NCBI GenBank assembly: GCA_028753945.1
Contig: JAPNXP010000011.1
Location: forward strand, 4,154,001 to 4,218,000
Origin: Hexactinellida sp. DTS-2022
Taxonomy: Eukaryota; Porifera; Hexactinellida
Direction: 5' to 3'
DNA length: 64,000 bases
Part shown: in pieces, positions 30,807 to 42,817 of the stretch
Position numbering within the stretch: the first letter of the stretch is position 1
Layout of the letters: every line of letters begins with the position of its first letter
The notes under the pieces: generated by a model
The model's database searches: none
Told to the model about the DNA's origin: nothing
What the model saw: the letters and a program-made list of their open reading frames with translations, nothing else
Program-made: the position numbers and the translations under genes

Positions 30807-32455
30807 GGCTATATACCGCCGGTGAGGAAGTTATGGCTTCAGTATTTAAATAGTGCTCTCTAAGTTTAAAATAAATCTCAGCTCATTCCAATCATTATAT
30901 TCGAAACTATAGCTATTTTTAGTCTGATAAAGTATATTACGCTCTATGCATAGGAATTCATATAAAACCAAAAGTTATGTAGGACCTAGTATACTCAATA
31001 GGCTTCTGTTTAACTCAATTCAAGTTTGTATAGTAAATATACTATGATAACTATCCTGTAAACCACTCACTATAGTCCAGCGTCATAGCCTAAAAATTTC
31101 ACAAGATTTTTCATTTTTTTGATAAAAGCACCAAAATTTGTACACATGTACTTTGATATAGTGCGAACATTTTTGGATATTGAAGCAATTGAAAGAGTGC
31201 CTATATCGGCCATGACAGCTCCCCAAAGTTAACACGTCCGATAGTGTTCGCCGGACTTGTTTCCCATAAAAACTTGTTCAAATTAAATTATATCGTCTTT
31301 TTATTGTTGAATTCGGTTTCCAAGTAAATTTCCGATAATTTGATATATCACATGAACATATTTAGAAGAATTTTCCATAGCAACGCTGGAATGTACCAGG
31401 AATGTGTCAAAAATTCCATTCTCCAAATGTGTACTTACCCAATCGGGTGACCCCTCTTTCGACTCCAATCAACTACCTGAGTATAATTATACACATACCG
31501 ACCCTGTAAAACGTGATTTGATAAATTATTCGAGATTCACCGTGATTTACCATAAATATCGAATAATTTTATCAAATCACGTTTTACAGGGTCGGTATAT
31601 GTATAATTATACTCAGGTAGTTGATTGGAGTCGAAAGAGGGGTCACTCGATTGGGTAAGTACACATTTGGAGAATGGAATTTTTGACACATTCCTGGTAC
31701 ATTCCAGCGTTGCTATGGAAAAATTCTTCTAAATATGTTCATGTGATATATCAAATTATCGGAAATTTTACTTGGAAACCGAATTCAACAATAAAAAGAC
31801 GATATAATTTAATTTGAACAAGTTTTTATGGGAAACAAGTCCGGCGAACACTATCGGACGTGTTAACTTTGGGGAGCTGTCATGGCCGATATAGGCACTC
31901 TTTCAATTGCCTCAATATCCAAAAATGTTCGCACTTTATCAAAGTACATGTGTACAAATTTTGGTGCTTTTATCAAAAAAATGAACAATTGTATGGTTGT
32001 GCCGCTGCACTACTAAGATATATTCTATATAATTATGATATTTGACCCTTGGAGATTATATCACTCGAAAAATGTATCATATTTTGAAATTCTCCAAAGT
32101 TTCAAAGGATGGAATAATATGAGTTCTTATTGAATATATAATCGAATGGTCCACAGGATAGATCTATATGCCTACTTATCGCAGAAACTTAGTTTTAATG
32201 ATTCGGAATGGAATTGACGTCTCTAGGCCCTACAGAAAATTAATTTTGCTGAAAATTAGCACTAAAATCTGCATAAACGGAATTCTAACATTAATGACTA
32301 TATAGGATCGACTTTTAAAAGTTCTGTAATATGAAAACTAGTAATGCGTTAGTCCTGAAACTCGGTCTACAACAAAATATAACATTCTAATGGATATAAA
32401 AAAATATACAAGAGTGATTCGGCCATTTTTGCCCGACCGACTGCATATAGCCTTT
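30807..32455 (+). mobile_element. 1.65-kb foldback element, copy 2 only
   Basis: Copy 1 reads uninterrupted ACTGATATAAGTATAACTC at 1796-1814, so the insertion limits are clear. Ends are GGCTATATACCGCCGGT and the complement of GGCTATATGCAGTCGGT, 14 of 17 matching. An apparent TAA duplication flanks it, a size expected for PIF/Harbinger-type insertion, though three extra T stand at the right end. No transposase frame. Confidence 0.75.
31108..31985. repeat. Long inverted repeat, arms about 425 bp
   Basis: The core of the foldback element: the left arm 31108-31532 and right arm 31559-31985 are nearly perfect complements around a 26-bp loop (centre about 31546). The arms differ by a handful of bases. 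Open frames across it are by-products. Confidence 0.9.
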
Positions 32456-32839
32456 TAAGTATAACTCACGATACTGTTATAAAAATATCTCCGATAGTAT
32501 CAACATGTATTGAATAAATCCTTCAACTGGTGTGCGTACTCGCAATATATTAGATAGATCGAGAAACAAAATGAAAATTATAAATTTGAAATGGATTGAA
32601 GTTTGATACAGTATTTTACTTTTATATGAACGTATTCATGCATACTCCAAGAGAATAATTTATCATAGAGTAGGTACTGATGCATTGTTTATTTATTACA
32701 CTTACATTGACTTCATTAATGACTATGAATGGGATTATGTAATTTCTAACCTATACTGAAATTATGAAATTAAAAAGAATATTCATATTCTTATCCAGTA
32801 TTGTATCAATTGATTCTGTAATCATTTCTGTACTCTGTA

Positions 32840-33055
32840 AGGAGATCGGGTTATCTTTGCGTAGTATCCGGGGCCGCAGTGGTACATACCACTGGCGGCA
32901 GGAGCCACAATCGTGGACTGTGGCTATAAGGAAGCGTGACCACCCTGATACCAGGGGTAGTCATGGGGTCGAGGGTCACCCTCCTGATGAGTTCCTGTAA
33001 TGAAACGAAACCCCACTAGCAGCAGTACGGCTGGCTAGTCTACAGGTACCCATAG
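32840..33055 (+). repeat. Hammerhead-bearing repeat, unit B
   Basis: Duplicate of unit A (2185-2400), with small differences such as an extra G in CCGGGGCCGC and CACCCTCC where A has CACCTCC. Confidence 0.75.
32964..33015 (+). ncRNA. Hammerhead ribozyme, unit B
   Basis: Same layout as unit A, but stem I is longer and fully paired (GAGGG-UCA-CCCUC). The core CUGAUGA and GAAA are intact, stem III UGGGGU/ACCCCA. Stem II keeps the single C-A mismatch seen in unit A. Confidence 0.78.
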
Positions 33056-33756
33056 TGGAAACACTACCACTTTACTACACTTTGTTACTTTCTTGATATA
33101 TTAATTGCATTTGGTTAATACAGACGAACAGCGGATTAGATCCCCTAGTCCGAGACATACAAGATTGTTCAGCTAGGAGTATCATAGTATAATAAATAAA
33201 ACTGATAAATATAAATTCTAAAACCTCTCGTTAGTATGAACACGGCAATAGAAAATTATTAATTCCTGTTATTTAACTTCATGCACAGCTTAATATTAAC
33301 TCCAAATTAACTTTCACGGTCTGGTATTCGCAGTAACGAGATTTGAAAGGTAATCATAATCTATGAAACATGTTCACATGTTGCAAGCTGTTGGGTTTAG
33401 TGACTTTAGTCCTTCTAAAAGTGCTTTAGTCTTTTCACTGCTAACCTGATTGGAAATAAAAGTTATGGGTAAAACAATTATTCGGTATAAGTTTGTTTGG
33501 AAAACTATTGTGAGAACTCCTAATTCACAAACAAAACACAATACATCACTTTATATACATGTATGTATTATTCGGTACATACAATGATGTAACTCAAAGT
33601 AATCGAACATAATGAAAAAGAGACAAAATAAGAAATAAAACTGTTGCCTGTTGAGAGGATTATCTAAAATCTAAAAAATAATAACTAACAAGCCAAGGCA
33701 GTTAATGCTGGCTCACTAGGAAGTAGAATACACAGTAACAAGAGCTCATGAAATGT
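33056..33756. other. Intergenic, nothing recognised
   Basis: Counterpart of 2401-3070 with small indels. No gene or structured repeat seen. Confidence 0.4.
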
Positions 33757-34662
33757 TCATGAGATGCAAAAGAGATAATTCACAATGTCCATTAATCTGT
33801 GGACATGAATTCTGCCATTAGGAGTAATTAGAATTAATTGATCATTGTTTGTTAATAGAATTTCTCTATATTCTGTTCCCTCAAACATGATGCAACTTAA
33901 TTCGCCATTTTTCTGCCAAATTTGAATACCATTATTTGTGCAAATAATAATATTACTGAACTGGTCAATACAGATTTCATTAAAAGGACAAAATTTAGGA
34001 AGTTCGAAATGGTTTCCTAATTTCCTTGTTGACCGGACAAGCACAGTTCTACTAACTGAGCAAACTAATATATTCTCCCTGGACATTACAACCATTGTAT
34101 CATCCCGGATATGGAGAGAGGTGATAAAATAATCTGGTATGTCAATTTCAATCACTTCTTTGAATTCCAAATTCTGTGAATAAACAGCAATCTTGTTTCT
34201 CTCACCATTAGTGTAGATATTCCCTGTCTCGTCGAACTCAATAAAGACTGTTTTATATCGAGAGAAATGGAACTTTTGTGAAAAATCAGTTAGAATAGGT
34301 CTCAAAAAACCGTCGCATATCATTATCATGTGATCCGTAAACCTAACATTCCCAGTCCAGGGACTATTACTATGACAAATCTTCCTCCCTGTTATTTTTC
34401 TTGTTACATGATAACCTTCTAGAGTGAATATGTCAATAGCACGCTCCTCGATAAATGACCCTATCACGAACTGCCAAGTTGTAATCTTCGCATTTATTCT
34501 TCTTCCACTGTAGATCAGTATCAAGTTTTTATCATGATTCAGTGCTGAGCAAATAATATTGTGTTTTACAGTTGGGAATGTGGCTACCAGTGAAATTGCA
34601 AATTCATCATTAATGGTTTTCAGCTTTTTAGAACTTCTATCAGATGTAGTAGATCTCTTCAT
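33757..34662 (-). CDS. Beta-propeller (NHL-like) protein, copy 2
   Basis: 301 aa, paralogue of 3071-3979. Start at the conserved inner ATG (34662), since upstream sequence differs by one base between the copies. Differs by three single-codon indels (an Arg gained near residue 104, a Pro lost near 117, an Asp lost near 175) and scattered substitutions. The propeller-like units are unchanged. All three indels keep the frame, although single-base indels are common in the flanking noncoding DNA, which suggests that both copies make protein. Confidence 0.7.
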   Translation of the reverse strand: MKRSTTSDRSSKKLKTINDEFAISLVATFPTVKHNIICSALNHDKNLILIYSGRRINAKITTWQFVIGSFIEERAIDIFTLEGYHVTRKITGRKICHSNSPWTGNVRFTDHMIMICDGFLRPILTDFSQKFHFSRYKTVFIEFDETGNIYTNGERNKIAVYSQNLEFKEVIEIDIPDYFITSLHIRDDTMVVMSRENILVCSVSRTVLVRSTRKLGNHFELPKFCPFNEICIDQFSNIIICTNNGIQIWQKNGELSCIMFEGTEYREILLTNNDQLILITPNGRIHVHRLMDIVNYLFCIS

Positions 34663-35361
34663 AGTGGTAAAATATGGATATTCAATGTTATTCAAACAAG
34701 TACAAACAAAAAGAATACAGCATTTCTATATAAACAACAATTATGGTCCATAAATAATCAGAGCAGTGTATATGTAGTTTTCACTTTAGAGTGATAAACC
34801 AAAAGATAATCAGCTGGCAAACACATTTGGTTTAAATAAACGTATACAGGTAAACCTCCGAGATACGGAATCATCGAGATAATAAGTAAGTGCCGTATCT
34901 CGGACAGTGCCCTTATACAGTCTTAATTTACTAGGTTAAAGTCGTAATATCACATATTGATACTAATAAGTACTAATAGTTATTAAAAATTCAATTAAGT
35001 GTTGACTGGCTCAACTTCTTGAGCTTAATTACAAAGCAACCATCTATCTTGCTTGCAATAGTATCAGCCTCTTTTCCATGGCCACTAACTTCGAGGATGA
35101 TTTGAATATTTTCAAGTGCCACTATCGCCTCCTCCTAGGTGTTAAATATAAATGGAGAGGGACACTGAATGTAAATCTATACCGATTAACCGAGGTGCAA
35201 GTTTTTGGCCTATGTGTCTGCTTTCTATATTTACCTATGATGTACACCAACCGACCAAAAGCATTTTGAATAATAGGAATTTTATTCCAGACACAATATG
35301 CTTATTGTAGCTTATTAACGGTTGTATAACTAATCTGAAACACATGAATTATGTTGCTATA
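34663..35361. other. Intergenic; MITE remnant with CCGAGATACGG inverted repeat
   Basis: Counterpart of 3980-4673. Holds the same 11-bp inverted repeat (about 34857-34904). Nothing else recognised. Confidence 0.4.
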
Positions 35362-35899
35362 GTTATAAATTTCAGAAATTTGTGATTTTGAGTCATTTTA
35401 ATCCAAAATCCATGAAGTGGCATAAGTATCCCTGCAATCTGCAACTTGTGGCACAAGTGGCACAAATGGGAATGTGGCTGTATCTCAGTGGAAATAATCT
35501 TAATCATTATAAATTTGCACCTAGAGTAATTCAAATCTGAAATCATAATTCTTATATTATTATTGCCTCATTATGATAATAAATTATATATTTAATTAGC
35601 TAATTATACAGTTAATGATAGTTATAAATTTCAGAAATTTGTGATTTTGAGTCATTTTAATCCAAAATCCATGAAGTGGCATAAGTATCCCTGCAATCTG
35701 CAACTTGTGGCACAAGTGGCACAAATGGGAATGTGGTTGTATCTCAGTGGAAATAATCTTAATCATTATAAATTTTGCACCTAGAGTAATTCAAATCTGA
35801 AATCATAATTCTTATATTATTATTGCCTCATTATGATATTAAATTATATATTTAAATAGCTAATTATACAGTTAATGAGTTTAACGCCTCTATAAACAT
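35362..35899 (+). repeat. 269-bp tandem duplication, copy 2 only
   Basis: Two adjacent units starting GTTATAAATTTCAGAAATTT at 35362 and 35631. Copy 1 has one unit (about 4676-4940), so this arose after the segmental duplication. Confidence 0.9.
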
Positions 35900-35913
35900 G
35901 CCAATTTAAAAAA

Positions 35914-36092
35914 GAAATTACTTATATAGAGCTGAGCTTTGTAGAGTTCAGTTTTTCACTATGTGTATTCATGCACTGAGAAAGGTCAGTTTTTTTCCAG
36001 AGTTTGAAATTGACCTTTAGAAAGTAAGCCTGGGCTTTAAGTATGGGAAAAAATCTGAACTCTACAAAGCTCAGCTCTATATAAGGATTCCC
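35914..36092 (+). mobile_element. Palindromic MITE with 9-bp target duplication, copy 2 only
   Basis: TTTAAAAAA repeats flank it (35905-35913, 36093-36101), and copy 1 has a single TTTAAAAAA at the matching place (about 4965-4973). The arms share TTATATAGAGCTGAGCTTTG and its complement. A 9-bp duplication suggests Mutator-type mobilisation. 179 bp, noncoding. Confidence 0.88.
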
Positions 36093-36642
36093 TTTAAAAA
36101 ATATGTAATTATATTCTAGTTAACATAACTTTTATATCAATATCCATGTATAACCATCTCAAATGCTATTATACTGCTAGAAGCTTGATTGTATGAATTC
36201 AAATTGTTGTTGTTCAATTATTTTGGCCGTCTATATCTAGTTTCTATATCTATCTATATATATAAAAAACAATGTCTGTCTGTCTGTCTGTCTGTCTGTC
36301 CTCACATCTCTGAGATGCCTGAACCGATCTGTACCAAATTTGCATATTATCTAGGAATTACCTGACCACTCCAGATAAGGAATTTTTAAGAAAAATAATC
36401 ACTTCTTCCATCCCCAAGGTGACAAAACCTTTAACCAATTAAATTCGAGAGTTGTCTCAGTATCGATTAGCATCTAGAATCCAATTAGTATAAAAGGATT
36501 TTTATGTTTTTTTAAAGTGTGCAGTATAGAATACATAACTGAGACTGTAATTTAATTGGGCGAGAGTAAATTAATTCATCCAATCAGTTATTTGTGTTCC
36601 GTTTGTATAGCTGTTGTATTCCTATATGATTTCCCATAATAT

Positions 36643-36731
36643 AAACAACAATTGAATATACATATAGACCAAAAACAATAATTGAATATACATATAGACC
36701 AAAAACAACAATTAAATATACATATAGACCA
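36643..36731 (+). repeat. 30-bp minisatellite, three units
   Basis: Three units of the 30-mer of which copy 1 has two (5502-5560). Confidence 0.85.
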
Positions 36732-37363
36732 ATAAAATTCAACATTACATTTGTGTCGTTGTCTTGTTTAATAGTCATACCTATTGCTATATATAGATCG
36801 GGTTGACGTTATTTTTGCCAACTTCAGTCATAATTGACATACTGAATCCAAACCTGTTATTCAACTATTACGTATTCCACTTAAAAAACGTTTGCGTGCT
36901 GGTAATGATTGTAAACAAACGCCCAATAAAGCGAGAAAGCGAATAAATCGTGAAAATGAAACTTACCACCAAAAGATAAGTCCGTCTTCAAACAGATCGA
37001 AAAACAACTGCAGCCTCGAGAAATTGCGAATCTATTGAACATACGCAGGCCCGTCAGCAGAAAGATCGGATAACTACTGCAACCTCGAGAACCAAAAAAT
37101 GGGATAATCTCTCTGGCGCTGCTTTTTCATATGATTCCAATACTGGCTATAAGAACCAACCCTCTCTGCTGATTAGTTCCAGACAGAAATATGTTCCTTT
37201 TGCAATGCAAATAAATTCAAAGGAGAGACAGCAGGCTTATGCTGTAATAACGGAAAAGTACAGCTGCCCAATCTAAAATATCGACCGGAACTGCTGGAAT
37301 ATTTAATGCTGGGAGAGACTGCTGATTCAAACATTTCTTAGAAAACATACGCAAGTATAATTC

Positions 37364-39949
37364 TTGCTTTCAAATGACAAAAAAATTAGGGAGCCCGGAT
37401 ATATGCCAAACTTAAAAATTCAAGGCCAAGTTTACCATACAGTCGGATCGTTGCTTCCTCTACCAAATGAGTGCCCTAAATTTCTTCAGATTTATTTCAT
37501 GGGGGATGATATTTCGGAGGCCATTCAGAGGTGCAACACAATCCCTGGAGTTAGGAATCAAATAGTTCTCTCACTTCAAGATATGCTGCACAACAATAAC
37601 AGTTATGCTACTTAATTCAAATCAGCTATAGAAAGAATGTCTAACGAGGAATACTGAATTATAATTAAAGCTGATAAGAATCATAAGATCCCTGAGGGCG
37701 AACATGAGCGAAGATTTAATGCTCCAATCAGAAATGAGGTAGCCATATTGATTTTTGGACAAGAATTCGAAAAACGAGACATAGACTTAGAAAAGAGAAG
37801 CAGTGGCCTAATATGAATTGCTGAAACCCATCGTTCTTATGATAGCCTTCAATATCCTTTAATTTTTTGGGAAGGAGAAGATGGATACAACTTTAAAATT
37901 CTACAACAGAATCCCATTACCAAGGTTAAGAATCCTGGGAAAAAAGTTTCCTCTATGGACATCTATGCATATCGTTTCATGGTTCGTAATGACAACTTCA
38001 ACATTATTCAACGCAGCAGGAATCTATTCCACCAGTTTGTTGTGGACATGTATGCCAAGGTAGAGACAGAACGGCTCAATTTATTCGACTAAATCAGAAG
38101 AAGTTACGTGTAGATGATTACACACATCTGAGAGATGCTGTAGCTGGTGATGGAAATTCACACAATATTGGTCAATTAGTTATTCTACCTTCATATCTTT
38201 CACTGGAGGCCCGCGCTACATGCATGAAATAACGCAGGATGCTATGACTTATGTCCGGAATTATGGCAGACCAGATTTGTTCATAACATTCACCTGCAAC
38301 CCGCTTTGACCTGAGATTACTGATTCATTAATGGTGGCCCAGAAATCGCAGACCGCCATGATATTATTGCAAGAGTATTCCGGCAAAAAGTTATCAAACT
38401 GATGGATCTTCTTACAAAAGGAAGTGCTTTCGGTAAAACACTCTGCCACATGTACACTATCGAGTGGCAGAAACGCGGTCTCCCAAATGGCTCACATATT
38501 GATTTGGCTTAGAGAAAAAATCTGACAAACTACGATGGATCAATGCATCAGTGCAGAGTTTCCTGACCCTGAAGAAGATCTCGAATTATACAACATCATA
38601 AGAAGACAAATGATTCATGGACCGTGCGGAGCTCTCAACAAGAATTCATCATGCATGAAGGATGGCCGATGCACACAAAAAATCCCAAAACGCTTTGTGG
38701 AGGAAACACAGTGTGGTGAAGATGGATATCCCAAGTACCGAACAAGAGCACCTGGTGAAGGTGGTTTCTCAGCAACTGTGCGACAAGGACAATTGGGGAG
38801 CTGACTGTTGATAACAAATGGGTAGTTAGTTACAGTCCTTTGCTGTGCAAAATCTTTAATGCCCATATCAACGTAGAGTTTTGCAACTCAATCAACTCTA
38901 TCAAATATGTTTGCAAATATATCAATAAGGGTACAGACCAGGCGGTATTCGCGCTTGAAAAAGAAGGAATTAATGAAATAACTGAATTTCAACAAGGACG
39001 TTACATTTGCAGCAACGAGGCACTGTGGAGACTCTTCAGCTTTCCGATCCATGAGCGATATCCAACAGTTGCATCTCAGAGTTCATCTAGAAATGGCCAA
39101 CGTATCTATTTCACAGAAGAGACATTACGTCAACAAATAGAAGTTCCCACCATCACCACACTTACAGCATTTTTTCAACTTTGCCAAGAAGATGACTTTG
39201 CCAAAACTATACTCTATGTGGAAGTCCCAAAATACTACACCTGGGAACAGAGTAACAAAAAGTTCAAACGACGTACCCAACTAACCCAAGGAGCAGCGGT
39301 AGAAGGATTTCACGAAATCAAGGCAAGTGATGCACTTGGGAGAGTTTACACAGTCCGCCCCAATAACTTTGAATGCTTCTGTTTGAGGCTGCTTCTACAT
39401 TGTGTTCATGGTCCAACCTCATTCCAACACTTGAGAACTGTGAGTGGTCATGTTTATCCAACTTACAGAGCAGCATGCAACGTATTGGGTTTGTTGGAAG
39501 ACGATTCTCATTGGAATGATACCTTCTCAGAAGCTGCTACGACTGATTCTTCGACAAAGCTTAGATACCTATTCGCCATCATGTTAGCAACATGTGGACT
39601 ATCAAACCCAAAGCAACTATGGGAAAATCATAAGGACAGTCTTTCAGAAGATGTACACCGTCAAGTCCAGCAGAATAATCCTACTGTTGAAATAAACTAC
39701 ACTGATGACATCTACAACAGGACTTTGATATTGCTAGAAGATTTGGTCCTGTCCATAAATGGCAAAGCCCTACAAGAGTTTGACTTACCGTCTCCAGTCC
39801 GCACCAACGCCCCAATTGGAAATCGAGAAATCTTGAAAGAAACGAATTACTGCATTGACCAATTGGAGTCATACATTCAGGATAATGAACCTCTGTTAGT
39901 GCCAGATCAAGCCGCTGCATATGATAGGATGAGACTAACTGTTCAGTAA
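37364..39949 (+). pseudogene. Helitron Rep/helicase pseudogene, copy 2
   Basis: Same protein pieces as in copy 1. Here a longer block (38840-39949, 369 codons) is open: NAHINVEFCNSINSIKYVCK, RYICSNEALWRLFSFPIHER, LYVEVPKYYTWEQSNKKFKR and the helicase start LLVPDQAAAYDRM. The HUH region (about 38466-38510) has lost its first His (CTCCCAAATGG where copy 1 has CTCCCACATGG) and is frameshifted. No helicase motifs follow. Confidence 0.85.
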
Positions 39950-39950
39950 G

Positions 39951-40607
39951 AGAGAGGAACAAACTGTTCAGGAAGAGAGAGGATTTTTGATTAACTAATT
40001 TGGACACATTTTTAACACCTTTCAAAGAAATTTTGGTCCATAACTCAAAAAATGTTACACTAAACCCTCAATTTTTATTTTACCATTGGATTCACCATAA
40101 AATTCTGCGTCGGATGGGAGAAGACAAATTTTAATAATGGGTTTAATTCATGCCATAAATGGAGTTTAAATTCCCTTTGTTTACTAACACTTCAATTGAA
40201 GGTGTTAAATCAAATTCTATTGTTTCAACTTGTAATAATTATAGTGATTTAACTTGTTAAATCTTACTCTACTGATTCAACTCGCGATAATTACAATGAT
40301 TTAACTTATAAATTCCAGCTGGCTTCTATTTAATTGTAGTATTACTATACAATGGATGAAAAACGATAATATAATATAAGGAAAAGGAATTTGCTGACTC
40401 AACTCGACCAACCGTGGATAACATTGCTAAATTAATTAAACATTATATTATAATTTATTATCCATACATATGGCATTAAACTCAAGATGGTTTATGATAG
40501 AAACAAACTTCAAATATATCGACCGTTCCTTGTGACTCGGACGAATTAACAAATGGTTCTTGAGACAGTAAATAAATCTTGACACCTTGATGCGTTGATG
40601 ACTTGGC
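39951..40607. other. AT-rich repeat remnant downstream of the Helitron
   Basis: Counterpart of 8691-9355, with the GTTAAATC-rich block (about 40205-40310). No gene. Confidence 0.45.
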
Positions 40608-40732
40608 AAAAAAAATCCAAAATTGCAGCCTGTGCCGACAGCATGTTTCTTTGGAGGCACTATCAATAAACCACCACCAAATATAGTGCCACCAAAGGAA
40701 CATGCGTCAGCACAGCTGCAATTTTGGATTTT
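40608..40732. repeat. 125-bp palindrome, copy 2 unit at the deletion junction
   Basis: Left flank (ATGACTTGGC) matches the flank of unit 1 (9356), while the interior and right flank match unit 3 (11624). It is thus a hybrid, consistent with recombination between the two. Confidence 0.85.
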
Positions 40733-40817
40733 AAAATTATCCGTATCCTCTCCACAGTAAAGAGTTTTATTAACTAAGAACTGAAACTATCAGGACAGGT
40801 GTCTCATGGGTTACAGA

Positions 40818-41574
40818 CAGGATCGGCCTTAGCCAAATTGGCGCCCCGGGCGAGAACAACCTACCGCGGCGCCCTACGAAGGGAATTTGAATCTTTCCAA
40901 ATTCCTATTCTACCACTGTTTACAGCGCTTATTTGCTCTTAGAAGCTAGTGTGTAGCTGTTAACAGCTCATATTTCATGTCATAATGGCTCAAAATTGCT
41001 AATAACGGCTTGTTAATAGCTGTTAAGGGAATTTGAACACCTTGCTGTAGCATATGTAATTCAGTGTTACACGAGGGCCGAAATTCTAAGTGAAACAATT
41101 TGAAAGTTACTTTTCTTTATAATCGAGAATATGAATGATTAAAAATTGCAGGGCTTTTCATGAATCACGATCTTTTCAACTCGAGTCACCGAGTCATTTC
41201 ACTCGATGATTCATGGCGACACGCGAGTCTTTGAGTCAATCAAATGATTCGGGAAAAGCCCTGAAAAATTGTTGTTAACAGCATAAATTGCTGTTTGCTG
41301 TTAACATCCTAGTAGTTTCCACCCTGGTTGTAACCTCCTAAAACAATAGTCGCCAAGGAAATTTTGGTATATTTTGTGGCAACCAGGTGCGCCGAACTTT
41401 GTAAATCTTGATCGTACCAGCAATTCAATCAGCTCATACATTGTTGAGGTGTGCACGTGTGCTCGCTTTATGAGATCGCAACCAACCAGGTGGGGCTTAA
41501 GCGCCCCAATTTCCTTCGGGCTCGGCGCATATGGCGCCGATAATAGGCCTTAACGCCCCCTAAGGCCGCCCCTG
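40818..41574 (+). mobile_element. hAT-type MITE with 8-bp target duplication, copy 2
   Basis: Counterpart of 11835-12593. GTTACAGA repeats at 40810-40817 and 41575-41582. 757 bp. Confidence 0.9.
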
Positions 41575-41661
41575 GTTACAGATGTGCACCTGGGGTCACG
41601 ATTATTGATTACATTTTTTGGACACATTTTGAGACCTATTTAATGTTGCGACATGAACAAT

Positions 41662-41786
41662 AAAAATCCAAAATTGCAGTCTGTGCCAACGCATTCCCTT
41701 TGGAGGCACTACATTTGGTGGTTGGGTAACTAGTAGCGCCTCTAAAGGAAAATGCTGTCTGTACAGCTGCAATTTCGGATTTTTTT
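41662..41786. repeat. 125-bp palindrome, copy 2 counterpart of unit 4
   Basis: Matches 12681-12803, again abutting the TTAA MITE. Confidence 0.8.
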
Positions 41787-41788
41787 AA

Positions 41789-42133
41789 GGGATTTGAAGC
41801 ATATCTTGTCCACATACAATTACCTTCTAATCGGCTAAGTAGTATGTATCAATGTAAATCTCGGTAATAGACCTAATTTCGCACTTTGACTATTTAAAAA
41901 TTCAAAAATCAAGTCAGTTGACATCAAAAATATGATAAAAGTGGGCGAAAAAACGATTATGGGTCAATTTTTTCCGCTTCGTCACCCTCATGTGAGATAT
42001 CCAGAAGAGTTAGAGTGGAAAATTCTGGTCTGTTACAAAAATTTACATGGATATATACTACTTAGCCATTTAGAATGTAATTGTATGTATATAGGATGTA
42101 TATAGGATTGTATGTATATATGCTTCAAATCCC
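41789..42133 (+). mobile_element. TTAA-flanked foldback MITE (piggyBac-like), copy 2
   Basis: Counterpart of 12808-13151, with TTAA at 41785-41788 and 42134-42137. Confidence 0.75.
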
Positions 42134-42137
42134 TTAA

Positions 42138-42817
42138 AAATTAGTTAAAGAATGGACCTCCCATGGTGTCATTGAGGTTTGGAATCTTCAAAAGGCTATT
42201 ACAATAAAAGCATAGTTCCGATTGAATTGAAATTTTCAGTGCAGCTAGTACTTATTGTATACTATTCAAAAACACTCTAATCTCAATTTATGAATTGTTC
42301 AGAGAGGGGACTAAATTTTCAAAATGATTGCCGGAGGCCCTTTGAATTTGTCGTTATAAAAAAGATTGCCCACATTTTCGAGACCGGTATGGGAGCTTAA
42401 ATCGCGAGATATACCCAAAGTATCAGAATCAGGCATAAAACTTAACTTCCCAGAGGTTTGTCACGCAATCTTAAATTTTGACCCTACTAATATTGGATTT
42501 ATTTATAGACGCAATGGCTGTACATATATGAATCTAATTGACTAGTTTAAATTTAGAGATCAAATTTCAACGTTGATAGGAGAACCAGTTTACTCAATTA
42601 AACTTTGTTAATAGTTATTTCAACTTTGCTATAGAGATATTATATAATAATTAAAACTTGATTACTCTTTAAACAAATACAGCTGTCACATGATATCACA
42701 TAGGTATATATTAATGACATATAATCAAGTATATTATTGACTTGAGATAATCAGTTAGTTTGAGAAACATACTTACTTCTATTGAAAAAATTACAATTTA
42801 TTTATTCCTATTTAGCA
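42138..42817. other. Upstream region of the AMOP gene, copy 2
   Basis: Counterpart of 13156-13835. No motif called. Confidence 0.4.

Larger units (their letters stand above)
36240..39950 (+). mobile_element. Helitron relic, copy 2 (3'-truncated)
   Basis: Counterpart of 5110-8690 with the same 5' TCTG run (about 36274-36300) and the same truncation. It keeps about 70 bp (37019-37088) lost from copy 1 between two similar CAACCTCGAGA words, so copy 1 suffered a short-repeat deletion. Confidence 0.75.

Noticed and set aside
31404-31658. 84-codon frame at the centre of the foldback element
   Set aside because: Lies across the loop of the inverted repeat, so its two halves are complements; no protein-like content.
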